This document shows, piece after piece, positions 28,407-39,526 of a stretch of 64,000 nucleotides of DNA. The stretch lies in assembly GCA_027012135.1 (NCBI GenBank), contig JALUZF010000142.1, forward strand, positions 1 to 64,000, read 5' to 3'. The stretch's first letter is position 1, and every line of letters starts with the position of its first letter. A program made the translations under genes and the position numbers. The stretch comes from Gammaproteobacteria bacterium. GTDB taxonomy: Bacteria; Pseudomonadota; Gammaproteobacteria; GRL18. The notes under the pieces were generated by a model, which ran no database searches, was not told the origin of the DNA, and saw only the letters and a program-made list of their open reading frames with translations.

Positions 28407-28550
28407 AGTGTGCATCCATTTATTGATGCACACTGGCGGCACAGGGATGTGCCGCTCATTTTTGACGACAGTAAGTCGTTAAAATGGAGCAAAAGAAAAA
28501 TCACACTTTTTCTTTTGCGTTCCGGAAATTGCCAGGAAGGCAATTTCCGG
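28407..28550. repeat. Array of five consecutive hairpins between rng and yhdP
   Basis: Five stem-loops in 144 bp: 28407-28434 (10-bp stem AGTGTGCATC), 28436-28455 (GCGGCAC-AGGGAT-GTGCCGC), 28460-28484 (ACGAC-AGTAA-GTCGT with T/A flanks), 28489-28518 (12-bp stem GCAAAAGAAAAA, loop TCACAC) and 28522-28550 (12-bp stem CCGGAAATTGCC, loop AGGAA). Stems 1, 2, 4 and 5 are perfect. The AGGGAT loop is the one in element D. It fills nearly all of the 198-bp gap inside an otherwise compact minus-strand block. Confidence 0.88.
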
Positions 28551-28557
28551 ATAGACA

Positions 28558-30018
28558 CTACATAGGTACCACATCATACTGTTCCTGATTGTATTCATTG
28601 TCTATCTGCAGCTGGATAGAACGCTGCATAAATTCTTCAAGCTCAGCAATGGCTGATGATTCTTCATCCATTAAATAGTCCCCCACTTTTCTAGAGGTCA
28701 GCACCAGCAGTTTCGGAGTGTCGAACTGCCGGGCTTCACGAATAATTTCACGAAATATTTCAAAGGCTACTGTTTCAACGGTTTTAACCGTTCCCTTACC
28801 ATTACAGACCGGACAGGGCTCACATAAAATATGCTCCAGACTTTCCCGGGTTCGCTTGCGGGTCATTTCCACCAGCCCCAGGTTGGAAACTTCGGTAATG
28901 CAGGTTTTTGCGTGATCTTTTTCCAGAGCTTTTTCAAAAGCCCGCAAGACCTGGCGTCGATGTTCAACAACTTTCATATCGATAAAATCAATAATAATAA
29001 TACCGCCAAGATTACGCAGCCTAAGCTGTCTGACGATAGCCTGGGTGGCTTCAAGATTGGTTTTAAATATGGTTTCTTCAAGGTTTCGATTGCCGACATA
29101 ACCGCCGGTATTGATATCTACCGTAGTCATGGCCTCGGTTTGATCAATAATCAGATAACCGCCGGATTTCAGCTTAATTTTGGACTGCAGTGCTTTTTGA
29201 ATTTCATCTTCTACCCCGTAAAGATCAAAGATAGGCCGTTCACCTGGATAATATTCAATTCTTGGTGCCAGTTCAGGAATAAACTTGTTAGCAAACTTAA
29301 TCACCTTATTATAGGTTTCCCTGGAATCAATACGAACAGCATCAATATTACTGTCCGCAATATCGCGCATGACTTTCATAGCCAGGGGCAGGTCTTCATA
29401 CACCAGCGAACCTATGGATACCGTTTTACTATTTTCCTGAATAGAACCCCACAATTTCTGCAGAAAAACCATATCCGCATGTACCGCTTTTTCTGCAATA
29501 CCTTCTGCCACAGTACGGACAATATAACCACCTCCGTTAAACTCAGGTAGAAAGGACTTGATAATATCTTTTAAACGCTCACGCTCGGTTTCGTCTTCCA
29601 GTTTCTGTGAAACTCCGATATGAGATGAATTAGGCATATAAACCAGGTATCGTGCCGGTATGGTGATATGAGTAGTCAGGCGGGCACCTTTGGTACCCAT
29701 GGGATCTTTTACCACCTGTACCAGGATATCCTGACCATCTCTGAGCACATCAGTAATAGTCAGTTCCTGTTCATCGGATTTTTTCTCATCTGCAGTAACA
29801 ATATCTGACAGATGCAGAAAAGCCGTCCTGTCCAGACCAATATCAAGAAAAGCGGCCTGCATACCGGGCAGTACCCGACATACCTTGCCTTTATAAATAT
29901 TACCCACCAGACCACGCCGACTGGCCCGTTCAATAATAACTTCCTGGAGCATACCATTTTCAATGGTTGCAACCCGTGTCTCCTGCGGCGTTACATTGAT
30001 CAGTAGTTCATCACTCAT
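28558..30018 (-). CDS. rng: Ribonuclease G
   Basis: Endoribonuclease that matures the 5' end of 16S rRNA and decays some mRNAs. 486 residues, the RNase G length (no RNase E C-terminal scaffold). N-terminal S1 domain (GNIYKGKVCRVLPGMQAAFLDIGLDRTAFLH), catalytic metal-binding segments TVDINTGGYVG and IIIIDFIDM, and the zinc-link-like CEPCPVCNGKG. In the maf-rng-yhdP order. Start ATG at 30018. Confidence 0.97.
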   Translation of the reverse strand: MSDELLINVTPQETRVATIENGMLQEVIIERASRRGLVGNIYKGKVCRVLPGMQAAFLDIGLDRTAFLHLSDIVTADEKKSDEQELTITDVLRDGQDILVQVVKDPMGTKGARLTTHITIPARYLVYMPNSSHIGVSQKLEDETERERLKDIIKSFLPEFNGGGYIVRTVAEGIAEKAVHADMVFLQKLWGSIQENSKTVSIGSLVYEDLPLAMKVMRDIADSNIDAVRIDSRETYNKVIKFANKFIPELAPRIEYYPGERPIFDLYGVEDEIQKALQSKIKLKSGGYLIIDQTEAMTTVDINTGGYVGNRNLEETIFKTNLEATQAIVRQLRLRNLGGIIIIDFIDMKVVEHRRQVLRAFEKALEKDHAKTCITEVSNLGLVEMTRKRTRESLEHILCEPCPVCNGKGTVKTVETVAFEIFREIIREARQFDTPKLLVLTSRKVGDYLMDEESSAIAELEEFMQRSIQLQIDNEYNQEQYDVVPM

Positions 30019-30083
30019 TACATATAGCCTGAAAATTTAAAAAATAACTGACCCACAGGATGTTTGTTTCCCATATAGCCATT

Positions 30084-30665
30084 TTATAAGAGGTTAATAT
30101 TAAACTGTTTCAGCAATTGTGCTGTTTCAAAAACTGGCAGGCCCATAACACCGGAATAACTGCCGTTTATATTTTTTATAAATACCGCACCTTTACCCTG
30201 CACGGCATAGGCTCCTGCCTTATCCGAAGGTTCTCCGGTACGCCAGTAATTTTCACATATTCCTCTCTCAAGTTCTGAGAAAGTAACCTCACTAATGGAA
30301 ACTGCGCTTAGAGTCTGCTGCTGATTAACCAGTACCACCCCCGTCATAACCTGGTGAGTTCGTCCGGATAACTGCATTAACATTTCAATAGCATGCTGAT
30401 GATTTTGGGGCTTACCCAGAATAGTATTATCAATCACCACCGCCGTATCTGAGCCCAGCACAGGAATATTATTATCTGTTTGTCGCAAACCATACTGTGC
30501 TTTTTCCAGGGCAAGCCGTATAACAAAATTCTCCGGTGATTCATCTGCCCGGCTGACTTCATCCACATTCTGAGTCACTACCTGAAATAAGACTCCCATC
30601 TGCAGCAACAGTTCCTGCCGCCGAGGCGAACTGGAAGCCAGATAAATCTGCGGCACATCCGTCAT
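30084..30665 (-). CDS. maf: Maf family nucleoside triphosphate pyrophosphatase (YhdE type)
   Basis: House-cleaning hydrolase of dTTP/UTP and modified pyrimidine nucleotides. 193 residues. Diagnostic motifs: LASSSPRRQELL at the N-terminus, VLGSDTAVVIDNTILGKP, and the C-terminal DKAGAYAVQGKGAVFIKNINGSYSGVMGLP. The position before rng indicates the YhdE subgroup rather than YceF. Confidence 0.95.
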   Translation of the reverse strand: MTDVPQIYLASSSPRRQELLLQMGVLFQVVTQNVDEVSRADESPENFVIRLALEKAQYGLRQTDNNIPVLGSDTAVVIDNTILGKPQNHQHAIEMLMQLSGRTHQVMTGVVLVNQQQTLSAVSISEVTFSELERGICENYWRTGEPSDKAGAYAVQGKGAVFIKNINGSYSGVMGLPVFETAQLLKQFNINLL

Positions 30666-30737
30666 AATATAATCAACAACCTTCAGCTAAAAACCGATCG
30701 GAACCTTTTGTGCTTATTATTCCATTAACACTTAACA

Positions 30738-31205
30738 CTAGCGATGATAAGGATGATTCTTTAAAATACTATACGCCCGATATAACTGCTCACTTAACAA
30801 CACCCGCACCAGAGGATGCGGCAGGGTCAGCGGTGATAACGACCACTTAATATCAGCCCGTCTGACACAGTCCTCACTTAAACCTTCCGGACCGCCAATC
30901 AATAGTGCCACATCCTGCCCGCCATGCAGCCAGCCGTCCATTTGCTGCGCCAGCTGTTCGGTACTCCAGGCTTTGCCGTTGACTTCCATGGCAATAACCA
31001 GAGCAGCTTTGGGAATGGCCTGCAGCAGCTTTTCACCCTCATTCTGTTTAATACGCGCCAGATCGGCATTTTTACCCCGTTTGCCCGGCGCAATTTCCAC
31101 CAGTTTCAGTCGGCAGTCTGCTGTCAGACGTTTGGCATATTCCTGGTATCCCTGTTCCACCCAGCCGGGCATTTTATTGCCTACGGCCAGCAGATAAATA
31201 TTCAC
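30738..31205 (-). CDS. rlmH: 23S rRNA pseudouridine(1915) N3-methyltransferase RlmH
   Basis: SPOUT methyltransferase acting on assembled 70S ribosomes. 155 residues. Seen: LLIGGPEGLSEDCVRRAD (SAM-binding trefoil knot) and the C-terminal LPHPLVRVLLSEQLYRAYSILKNHPYHR, which is nearly invariant. GTG start directly following the rsfS stop codon (TAG-GTG), a tight translational coupling that links two ribosome-maturation proteins. Confidence 0.98.
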   Translation of the reverse strand: MNIYLLAVGNKMPGWVEQGYQEYAKRLTADCRLKLVEIAPGKRGKNADLARIKQNEGEKLLQAIPKAALVIAMEVNGKAWSTEQLAQQMDGWLHGGQDVALLIGGPEGLSEDCVRRADIKWSLSPLTLPHPLVRVLLSEQLYRAYSILKNHPYHR

Positions 31206-31559
31206 CTACCCCTGATCCAGAGACTGGTCCGCATCATCATCCACTTCCCAGATCCGTTCAATACCGTAATAATCCCTGACCTGGGGCAGCATCACATGCA
31301 CTACCACATCACCCAGATCAACCAGCACCCAGTCACCGGTATTCAGGCCTTCCACACCCAAAGGTGCCACACCAGCTTTTTTAGCTTCCTGTACCACATT
31401 ATTGGCAATGGATTTAACCTGCCGGTCAGAGCGACCGCTGGCAAAGATCAATACATCGGTGATACTGCTGCGCCCGGTCACATCAAGTATATTGACATCA
31501 AAGGCTTTCAGGTCTTCCACGGCATTTATTGCCAGTGCTTTTAATTCATCAAGCTCCAT
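31206..31559 (-). CDS. rsfS: Ribosomal silencing factor RsfS
   Basis: Binds L14 on the 50S subunit and blocks subunit joining in starvation. 117 residues. Seen: LKAFDVNILDVTGRSSITDVLIFASGRSDRQVKSIA and GDWVLVDLGDVVVHVMLPQVRDYYGIERIW. Sits between nadD (44-bp gap) and rlmH (no gap), the usual order. Acidic C-terminal tail (DDDADQSLDQG). Confidence 0.98.
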   Translation of the reverse strand: MELDELKALAINAVEDLKAFDVNILDVTGRSSITDVLIFASGRSDRQVKSIANNVVQEAKKAGVAPLGVEGLNTGDWVLVDLGDVVVHVMLPQVRDYYGIERIWEVDDDADQSLDQG

Positions 31560-31603
31560 TAAATTATTTTTACCTTATTTAATTTTAAAAAATTTAAAGA
31601 TGA

Positions 31604-32284
31604 TCAAGTATATAAGTGATGATATTCTATCAGATTAATGACATTATCCGGCATTAAATAACGCACGGATTGGTGGTTTTTTAAGCGATTACGGATATCT
31701 GTGGCAGAAATGGCCAGTTGAGTAACCGGCTGCAGGCTGACCACGCCCTGTAAACGGCTCTGAACCTGCTCTTTATCGCCCTTATTGTGCTGGTAAAAGT
31801 CTGCAATCTCCTGCGGCCAGTGCTGCGGCTGTTCAAATCCGCTGTCCGGTCGCTGGCTGACAATAATATGCGCATAATCCAGTAATTCCTGCCAGTGATA
31901 CCAGGAGTTAATACCCAGAAAGGCATCCATACCCAGTAGTAAACACAGGGGATTATCCGGAAAGTCAGCACGCAGGCTTTTAAGGGTATCCACCATATAG
32001 GAGGAGCCGCCGCGCCGCAGTTCCCGTTCATCAAGTATAAAACGCGGTTCCGAGGCAATGGCCAGAGCCACCATTTCCCTGCGCAATTGGGCAGAGCTGC
32101 AAGGAGCATCCCGATGAGGAGGTATAAAAGCCGGAATAAAACGAACTTCCTGCATATCAAAGTATTCGCAGAGTTCCAGATTGGGTCTTAAATGCCCATA
32201 GTGTATGGGGTCGAACGTCCCACCATACACACCAATGGGCTTTAAGAGCTGAGATAATGGAGACGGGTCAGAAACTTGTGTCAT
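31604..32284 (-). CDS. nadD: Nicotinate-nucleotide adenylyltransferase
   Basis: Adenylates nicotinate mononucleotide in NAD synthesis. 226 residues. The nucleotidyltransferase motif is GVYGGTFDPIHYGHLRP and the C-terminal phosphate-binding motif is AISATDIRNRL. The middle LLLGMDAFLGINSWYHWQELLDYAHIIVSQRP is family-typical. The ATG overlaps the proA stop as TAATG. Confidence 0.98.
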   Translation of the reverse strand: MTQVSDPSPLSQLLKPIGVYGGTFDPIHYGHLRPNLELCEYFDMQEVRFIPAFIPPHRDAPCSSAQLRREMVALAIASEPRFILDERELRRGGSSYMVDTLKSLRADFPDNPLCLLLGMDAFLGINSWYHWQELLDYAHIIVSQRPDSGFEQPQHWPQEIADFYQHNKGDKEQVQSRLQGVVSLQPVTQLAISATDIRNRLKNHQSVRYLMPDNVINLIEYHHLYT

Positions 32285-33549
32285 TACTGACGGATATGCC
32301 CGTCACCCAGTACAATATATTTCTGTGAAGTCAGTCCTTCCAGTCCAACCGGACCACGGGCATGGATCTTATCGGTACTGATGCCGATTTCCGCCCCAAG
32401 ACCGTATTCAAAGCCGTCAGCAAAACGGGTCGAAGCATTAACCATGACTGAGCTGGAGTCCACTTCCGCCAGAAAACGACGGGCAAGAGTAAAACTTTCA
32501 GTAATAATCGATTCAGTATGACCGGAACTGTGCTGGAAAATATGCTCTATAGCCGCATCAATACCATCTACTACCCGGATGGACAGAATGGGTGCCAGGT
32601 ATTCGCTATCCCAGTCTTCTTCCGTGGCCGGTACGGTTTCCGCCAGACCGTTTAACACTGCTGCACTGCGTTCACAGCAGCGCAGTTCCACACCTTCCTG
32701 CTGGTATTTCTTCGCCAGTTCAGGCAATACAGCATCCACAATAGCGGCATCTACCAGGAGTGTTTCCATGGCATTACACACACCATAACGATGAGTTTTA
32801 GCATTATAGGCCACATCAATGGCTTTTTTATGATCCGCCTTACCGTCAATATAAACATGGCAGATACCATTAAGATGTTTGATTACCGGTACCCGGGCAT
32901 TGCCGCTGATGCGTTCAATCAGCCCCTTACCACCGCGGGGCACGATGACATCAACATATTTCTGCATGGTGATCAGCTCACCAACGGCCTCCCGGTCAGT
33001 GGTTTCCACCACCTGTACCACTTCTTCAGGCAACCCGGCCTGCACCAGCCCCTGTTTAATACACTCTGCAATGGCCTGATTGGAATGCATGGCTTCTGAA
33101 CCGCCGCGCAAAATGGCGGCATTGCCTGACTTCATACACAACGCAGCTGCATCAGCGGTTACATTGGGGCGGGATTCGTAGATAATACCGATGACCCCCA
33201 GTGGTACCCGCATCTTGCCGATCTGCAGGCCGGAAGGCTGATAATGCATATCGGATACTTCACCCACAGGATCCGGCAGCGCCGCAATCTGGCGCAGGCC
33301 TTCCGCCATGCCTGCTACCCGTTCCTTATTCAGTGCCAGTCGATCCAGCAGAGCATCATCAAGGCCGCGGGCTTTTCCCGCCTCCAGATCCCTGTTATTT
33401 TCTGCTAGCAGAGTATCCATTGAAGTCATCAGCAAATCAGCAATCGCATTTAAGGCCGCATTTTTCTGATTGCTGTTAGCCCTGGCCAGCACCCGGGATG
33501 CCTGGCGAGCCTGCTGACCCAGCTGAGTCATATATTGTTTAATATCCAT
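32284..33549 (-). CDS. proA: Glutamate-5-semialdehyde dehydrogenase
   Basis: Reduces gamma-glutamyl phosphate to the semialdehyde in proline synthesis. 421 residues. Seen: [41 protein letters not shown], the catalytic cysteine in [11 protein letters not shown], and [30 protein letters not shown]. It lies between holA and nadD, as in several gammaproteobacteria, although it has no direct functional tie to them. No proB here. Confidence 0.98.
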   Translation of the reverse strand: MDIKQYMTQLGQQARQASRVLARANSNQKNAALNAIADLLMTSMDTLLAENNRDLEAGKARGLDDALLDRLALNKERVAGMAEGLRQIAALPDPVGEVSDMHYQPSGLQIGKMRVPLGVIGIIYESRPNVTADAAALCMKSGNAAILRGGSEAMHSNQAIAECIKQGLVQAGLPEEVVQVVETTDREAVGELITMQKYVDVIVPRGGKGLIERISGNARVPVIKHLNGICHVYIDGKADHKKAIDVAYNAKTHRYGVCNAMETLLVDAAIVDAVLPELAKKYQQEGVELRCCERSAAVLNGLAETVPATEEDWDSEYLAPILSIRVVDGIDAAIEHIFQHSSGHTESIITESFTLARRFLAEVDSSSVMVNASTRFADGFEYGLGAEIGISTDKIHARGPVGLEGLTSQKYIVLGDGHIRQ

Positions 33550-33559
33550 TACCGTTCCA

Positions 33560-34609
33560 TTAAAATTTAAGGTTGCTGATTAATTTAGGTTCAAGAACAG
33601 ACTGCCCGGCAATTTGTGCCAGAATAAGCTGCAGTTTGTCCCAGGGTTCGCCTGCCATGGCTCCTTTAGCCATTTTATCCAGTTCCAGTAATTCTTCAAG
33701 CAGTCCCTGCCAGTATTCCGGCTCTGTGGTTCGAACAGTCTGACTAATCAAAGATTTGCGTTTGGGAAACAGGTAAAACGGCTTCACGGCCGCCTGCAGA
33801 TCCTGTTTCTGCCTGATAGCCGTCATTCTGGCCAGCATGCGTACTTCTTTGGCAATAAGCGTCATTAACAGGATAATGGAATCACCTTCACTGCGCAGAC
33901 CGGCCAGTATTTTTAAGGCCCGTTTTAAATCTTTAGACAGGGCACAGTCAAATAAATCAAATACATTATAACGGGCACTGTCAAAAACCGCTTCGACCAC
34001 CTGTTCGGTACTAAGACTGAGCATCTGATCGGCCGCAGGATAAAGCAGGCTCAGTTTTTCTATTTCCTGATCCGCCGCCAGCAGATTGCCTTCTACACGA
34101 TCGGCAATTAACTGGATGGCATCAGCCTGCAGAGCCAGACCTTTGGAGCGAAGACGCTGGTTTAACCACTGATTCAGATAAGTTCCGTTAATAGGCCAGA
34201 CATTAACAATTCCGGCCACCTTATCCAGGGCTTTATACCATTTGCTTTTTTTAGTAGCCGCTTCCACTTTACCGGCCACTATCAACAACAGAACATCCTG
34301 GGGCGGATTCTGACAATATTCGATTAAAGCCTCGCCCTTGTCCGAGGGCCGGCCCATAGGCATATGCAGTTCAATCAGGCGCTGAGCGGCAAACAGTGAT
34401 AATTCACTGGCCGCAGAACTCAGGGTATGCCAGTCAAAGCCGGCTTCAGCCGTATAGACTTCCCGTTCCGTAAAACCGTAATAGTGGGCGGCTTTACGCA
34501 GCATATCAACGGATTCACGATGCTGCAATGGCTCATCACCACAGACCATGTAGACAGGCAGCTGCTGGTTTTTTAAATGCGTCCTTAGCTGTTCAGGTTT
34601 AATCTGCAA
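33560..34609 (-). CDS. holA: DNA polymerase III subunit delta
   Basis: Clamp-loader subunit that opens the beta clamp. 349 residues. Recognised by [21 protein letters not shown] at the N-terminus, [44 protein letters not shown] and the C-terminal helical collar with [24 protein letters not shown]. Directly downstream of lptE (15-bp gap), a conserved junction. Confidence 0.97.
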   Translation of the reverse strand: MQIKPEQLRTHLKNQQLPVYMVCGDEPLQHRESVDMLRKAAHYYGFTEREVYTAEAGFDWHTLSSAASELSLFAAQRLIELHMPMGRPSDKGEALIEYCQNPPQDVLLLIVAGKVEAATKKSKWYKALDKVAGIVNVWPINGTYLNQWLNQRLRSKGLALQADAIQLIADRVEGNLLAADQEIEKLSLLYPAADQMLSLSTEQVVEAVFDSARYNVFDLFDCALSKDLKRALKILAGLRSEGDSIILLMTLIAKEVRMLARMTAIRQKQDLQAAVKPFYLFPKRKSLISQTVRTTEPEYWQGLLEELLELDKMAKGAMAGEPWDKLQLILAQIAGQSVLEPKLISNLKF

Positions 34610-34624
34610 GACAATAAAACTGTT

Positions 34625-35128
34625 TTAATATTCTGCAATGGCTTTCATACGACGTAAAATCTTGATAACCGCCGCCTGATACATTTCCTTACGGATAATC
34701 ACTTCTTCATTATCGGAGCCCAGCACATTATTAATGTTATTTCGGTAATTGCGGATCACGCTGACGGTCTGCTGTTCTGCAACCTGCCTGCCTTCATGAT
34801 CCTGCACCACAAAAGCAACATTCAACTGCAGTTCATATTCACGCACGGAATTACCTGCCACATTAAGCGCCCGACGCTGTACGCCGCTGGTCAGCAAGGT
34901 GACTACAGAAGTAGCTGACTCAGCAGTTGGCTCCAGTTTAGTACCCACACTTTCCAGCGCCGCTTTCAGCGGTTTACTGATATCCCGGTTGCCATTGTCC
35001 ACCAGATAAACCCGCTGATACAGTTCCGGCAGAACCAGATCACCACGTAATTGAAAGCCGCAGCCAGCCAGAAACAGGCTCAGCATTAGAAACAAAATTT
35101 GTGGTCTTAACAGAATAAATTGATTCAT
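34625..35128 (-). CDS. lptE: LPS-assembly lipoprotein LptE
   Basis: Outer-membrane lipoprotein that plugs LptD for LPS insertion. The ATG at 35128 gives 167 residues with a lipoprotein signal MNQFILLRPQILFLMLSLFLAGC; an upstream in-frame start at 35185 would overlap leuS and add a charged leader before the signal, so it is less likely. After Cys: GFQLRGDLVLPELYQRVYL, the standard LptE opening. Follows leuS, its regular partner. Confidence 0.95.
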   Translation of the reverse strand: MNQFILLRPQILFLMLSLFLAGCGFQLRGDLVLPELYQRVYLVDNGNRDISKPLKAALESVGTKLEPTAESATSVVTLLTSGVQRRALNVAGNSVREYELQLNVAFVVQDHEGRQVAEQQTVSVIRNYRNNINNVLGSDNEEVIIRKEMYQAAVIKILRRMKAIAEY

Positions 35129-35171
35129 TATTTTCAAAAGCCTTTTTAAAATTCTCTGTAAAATGCCTGAG

Positions 35172-37640
<2,469 letters not shown>

Positions 37641-37821
37641 TTATTCCTGACTGTTCTGGTTTTATTTGGGTTGTATGTGAATTTTAGGTTTATGATTTTA
37701 ATAAACACTTTAAAACCCTGAATTGTACCACTATTTATTATCTAAGTAAGGTGATTTTAAGTTATACTTGAAGCAGAAAGAGCCCCATAACGCCTTTTAT
37801 TATTTCAGCCAGGAGAAGCCG

Positions 37822-38349
37822 ATGACTCAGGATAGTGACCACAAAATTAACCTTGAACAGGCTGCTGACAAGCTGGTTCAGGGCTACAACACCATGATGG
37901 ACAAGCTTTCAGAATGGACGGAAAAAGCGGATGAAAATGCCGGCCCCATGATTATTAACGGGGTTAAGGAAGCAGAGGAGTTTTTAACGGACTTAAAAGA
38001 ATGGACTGCAGAAGAAATCGACCTCATTTCACGTTATGTAAAACGGGATCTGCAGGACACCGCTGAAAAAATGGAAAAGGAAAATAAAACCTTTCTGGAG
38101 TGGCTGGAGTTTGACAAGCAGTTAATCGAGGACAAAATTCTATCCGTATTTGCCAGTATGGCGGATCAAACCCGGCTGGAGCTGGATCATCTGAGAGAGA
38201 CCGCCAATGAGTGGCATACCGGTGAAATTACCGGTATCGGGGTGCTGGTGTGCCAGAAATGCGGCAAGGAACTGCACTTTAACAAGCCTGGACGTATTCC
38301 GCCCTGCCCGGTTTGTAAACATACGGTGTTTAAACGTAAGGGTGATTGA
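37822..38349 (+). CDS. ybeL: Zinc-ribbon protein YbeL (DUF1451)
   Basis: 175 residues from ATG 37822, chosen because AGGAG lies about 7 nt upstream; an in-frame ATG at 37768 has no such site. The long helical, acidic N-terminal two thirds precede a C-terminal zinc ribbon: GVLVCQKCGKELHF and IPPCPVCKHTVFKRK. Located divergently next to leuS exactly as ybeL is in E. coli. Cellular role uncharacterised. Confidence 0.92.
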   Translation: MTQDSDHKINLEQAADKLVQGYNTMMDKLSEWTEKADENAGPMIINGVKEAEEFLTDLKEWTAEEIDLISRYVKRDLQDTAEKMEKENKTFLEWLEFDKQLIEDKILSVFASMADQTRLELDHLRETANEWHTGEITGIGVLVCQKCGKELHFNKPGRIPPCPVCKHTVFKRKGD

Positions 38350-38350
38350 A

Positions 38351-38387
38351 AGCGTTGAGCGTTGAGCGTTGAGCGTTGAGCGTTGAG
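38351..38387. repeat. Five tandem copies of AGCGTTG after ybeL
   Basis: Perfect 7-bp units from 38351 to 38385 plus two bases of a sixth. They begin immediately after the ybeL stop codon (38347-38349). A simple-sequence array that may vary in copy number by slippage. Confidence 0.95.
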
Positions 38388-38457
38388 AAAGAGTTTAGCT
38401 GTTTTTTAGGTAATTGCTGATACCCATTAAATAATTCACTCAAAAATAACTGGCAAT

Positions 38458-38495
38458 AAAAAAGCCCTGAACAGACTGCTCTGTCGGGGCTTTTT
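38458..38495. terminator. Bidirectional intrinsic terminator for ybeL and grxD
   Basis: AAAAAAGCCC..ACAGA-CTGC-TCTGT..GGGGCTTTTT, a GC-rich stem with A-tract before and T-tract after, between the convergent ybeL and grxD genes. Works in both directions by inspection. Confidence 0.9.
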
Positions 38496-38514
38496 AAGTG
38501 CATAGAGCAGATAG

Positions 38515-38859
38515 TTATTCTGCTTTTTCAGCGCCTTCTTTTGAAGCAGCAACTGCTTCTTCACACATTTTTTTCAGCTCACCATTCTGGAACATTTCCA
38601 GGGTAATATCACAGCCGCCAATCAGTTCATGATTAATGTAAATCTGTGGGAACGTCGGCCAGTCGGCATAACGCGGCAGGTTTTCAAATATTTCCGGATC
38701 CTGCAGAACATTAACATAGGCAAATTCAACACCGGTATTCATCAGTGCCTGAGCCGCACGGGATGAAAAGCCGCAGGACGGCATTTGCGGTGTGCCTTTC
38801 ATAAAGATCACAATCGGGTTATTTTTTACGGCATCATCAATACGCTGCATTACGTCCAT
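38515..38859 (-). CDS. grxD: Monothiol glutaredoxin Grx4
   Basis: 114 residues. The CGFS motif (Cys29 in QMPSCGFSSRA) binds a glutathione-ligated 2Fe-2S cluster; FPQIYINHELIGGCDI supplies the glutathione-binding region. Role: iron-sulfur cluster delivery and iron sensing. The C-terminal tail is Ala/Glu-rich. Convergent with ybeL across a shared terminator. Confidence 0.98.
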   Translation of the reverse strand: MDVMQRIDDAVKNNPIVIFMKGTPQMPSCGFSSRAAQALMNTGVEFAYVNVLQDPEIFENLPRYADWPTFPQIYINHELIGGCDITLEMFQNGELKKMCEEAVAASKEGAEKAE

Positions 38860-39040
38860 AATTCGGGCTCCTGGTTTTAAATCAGATTAATTAAATTAGT
38901 TAAAGCTTATATGGGGCATATTATACCGGATTTCAATAAAAACCAAGTATTTTTGTATGTTAATACAATTTTTAGACACAAATCCCTTCTGTTTCCATTA
39001 AACCTATTAAATATTTCAAAATTACCATATAAATGTCATA

Positions 39041-39475
39041 TTAATAATCAACCTTACGCCGCTGCACTTTCTGTTGTCCCCGTTTTGACTTGTTATCCAT
39101 TCTTCTTTGTTTTGCTGCTCTGCCCGGTTTAGTCGGCCTGCGTTTTTTTCTGCTTACCAGGGCTTTGTTTATAATTTCCGTCAGGCGTTGCAATGCATCT
39201 TCACGATTTTTTTCCTGGCTGCGAAACGATTGTGCTTTAATAATAATGACACCATTAGAACTGATATGATGGTCATTCAATAACAATAACTTGTCTTTAT
39301 ATATCTGAGGTAAGGATGAAGCCTTAATATCAAAACGCAGGTGTACGGCAGTAGAGACCTTGTTAACATTTTGACCGCCTGAACCCTGAGCACGAATAAA
39401 ATTAAATTCAATATCTGTAAGGGGTATTGTTAGCTGCCGGGATATTTTTAAATTTGACTGGATATTGTTATTCAT
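39041..39475 (-). CDS. arfB: Alternative ribosome-rescue hydrolase ArfB (YaeJ)
   Basis: Peptidyl-tRNA hydrolase releasing stalled ribosomes. GGQ catalytic motif in IRAQGSGGQNVNKVSTAVHLRFD, followed by the long basic C-terminal tail (KKRRPTKPGRAAKQRR..KRGQQKVQRR) that enters the mRNA channel. The ATG at 39475 gives 144 residues with an N-terminus like other ArfB proteins; a GTG at 39526 directly after the asnB-like stop would add 17 residues. Downstream of the amidotransferase gene on the same strand. Confidence 0.95.
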   Translation of the reverse strand: MNNNIQSNLKISRQLTIPLTDIEFNFIRAQGSGGQNVNKVSTAVHLRFDIKASSLPQIYKDKLLLLNDHHISSNGVIIIKAQSFRSQEKNREDALQRLTEIINKALVSRKKRRPTKPGRAAKQRRMDNKSKRGQQKVQRRKVDY

Positions 39476-39526
39476 ATTTTCAGGATGGACTGCAAAGAAC
39501 TGATTAGCCAGAATAATTACAGGCAC

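Noticed and set aside
28831-29550. 239-codon plus-strand open frame over rng
   Set aside because: Antisense shadow of a fully conserved gene; no ribosome site and no family resemblance.
30924-31544. 206-codon plus-strand open frame over rlmH and rsfS
   Set aside because: Crosses two real genes on the other strand; composition is that of a shadow frame.
38351-38387. CRISPR-like array
   Set aside because: Units of 7 bp with no spacers; no cas genes anywhere in the window.
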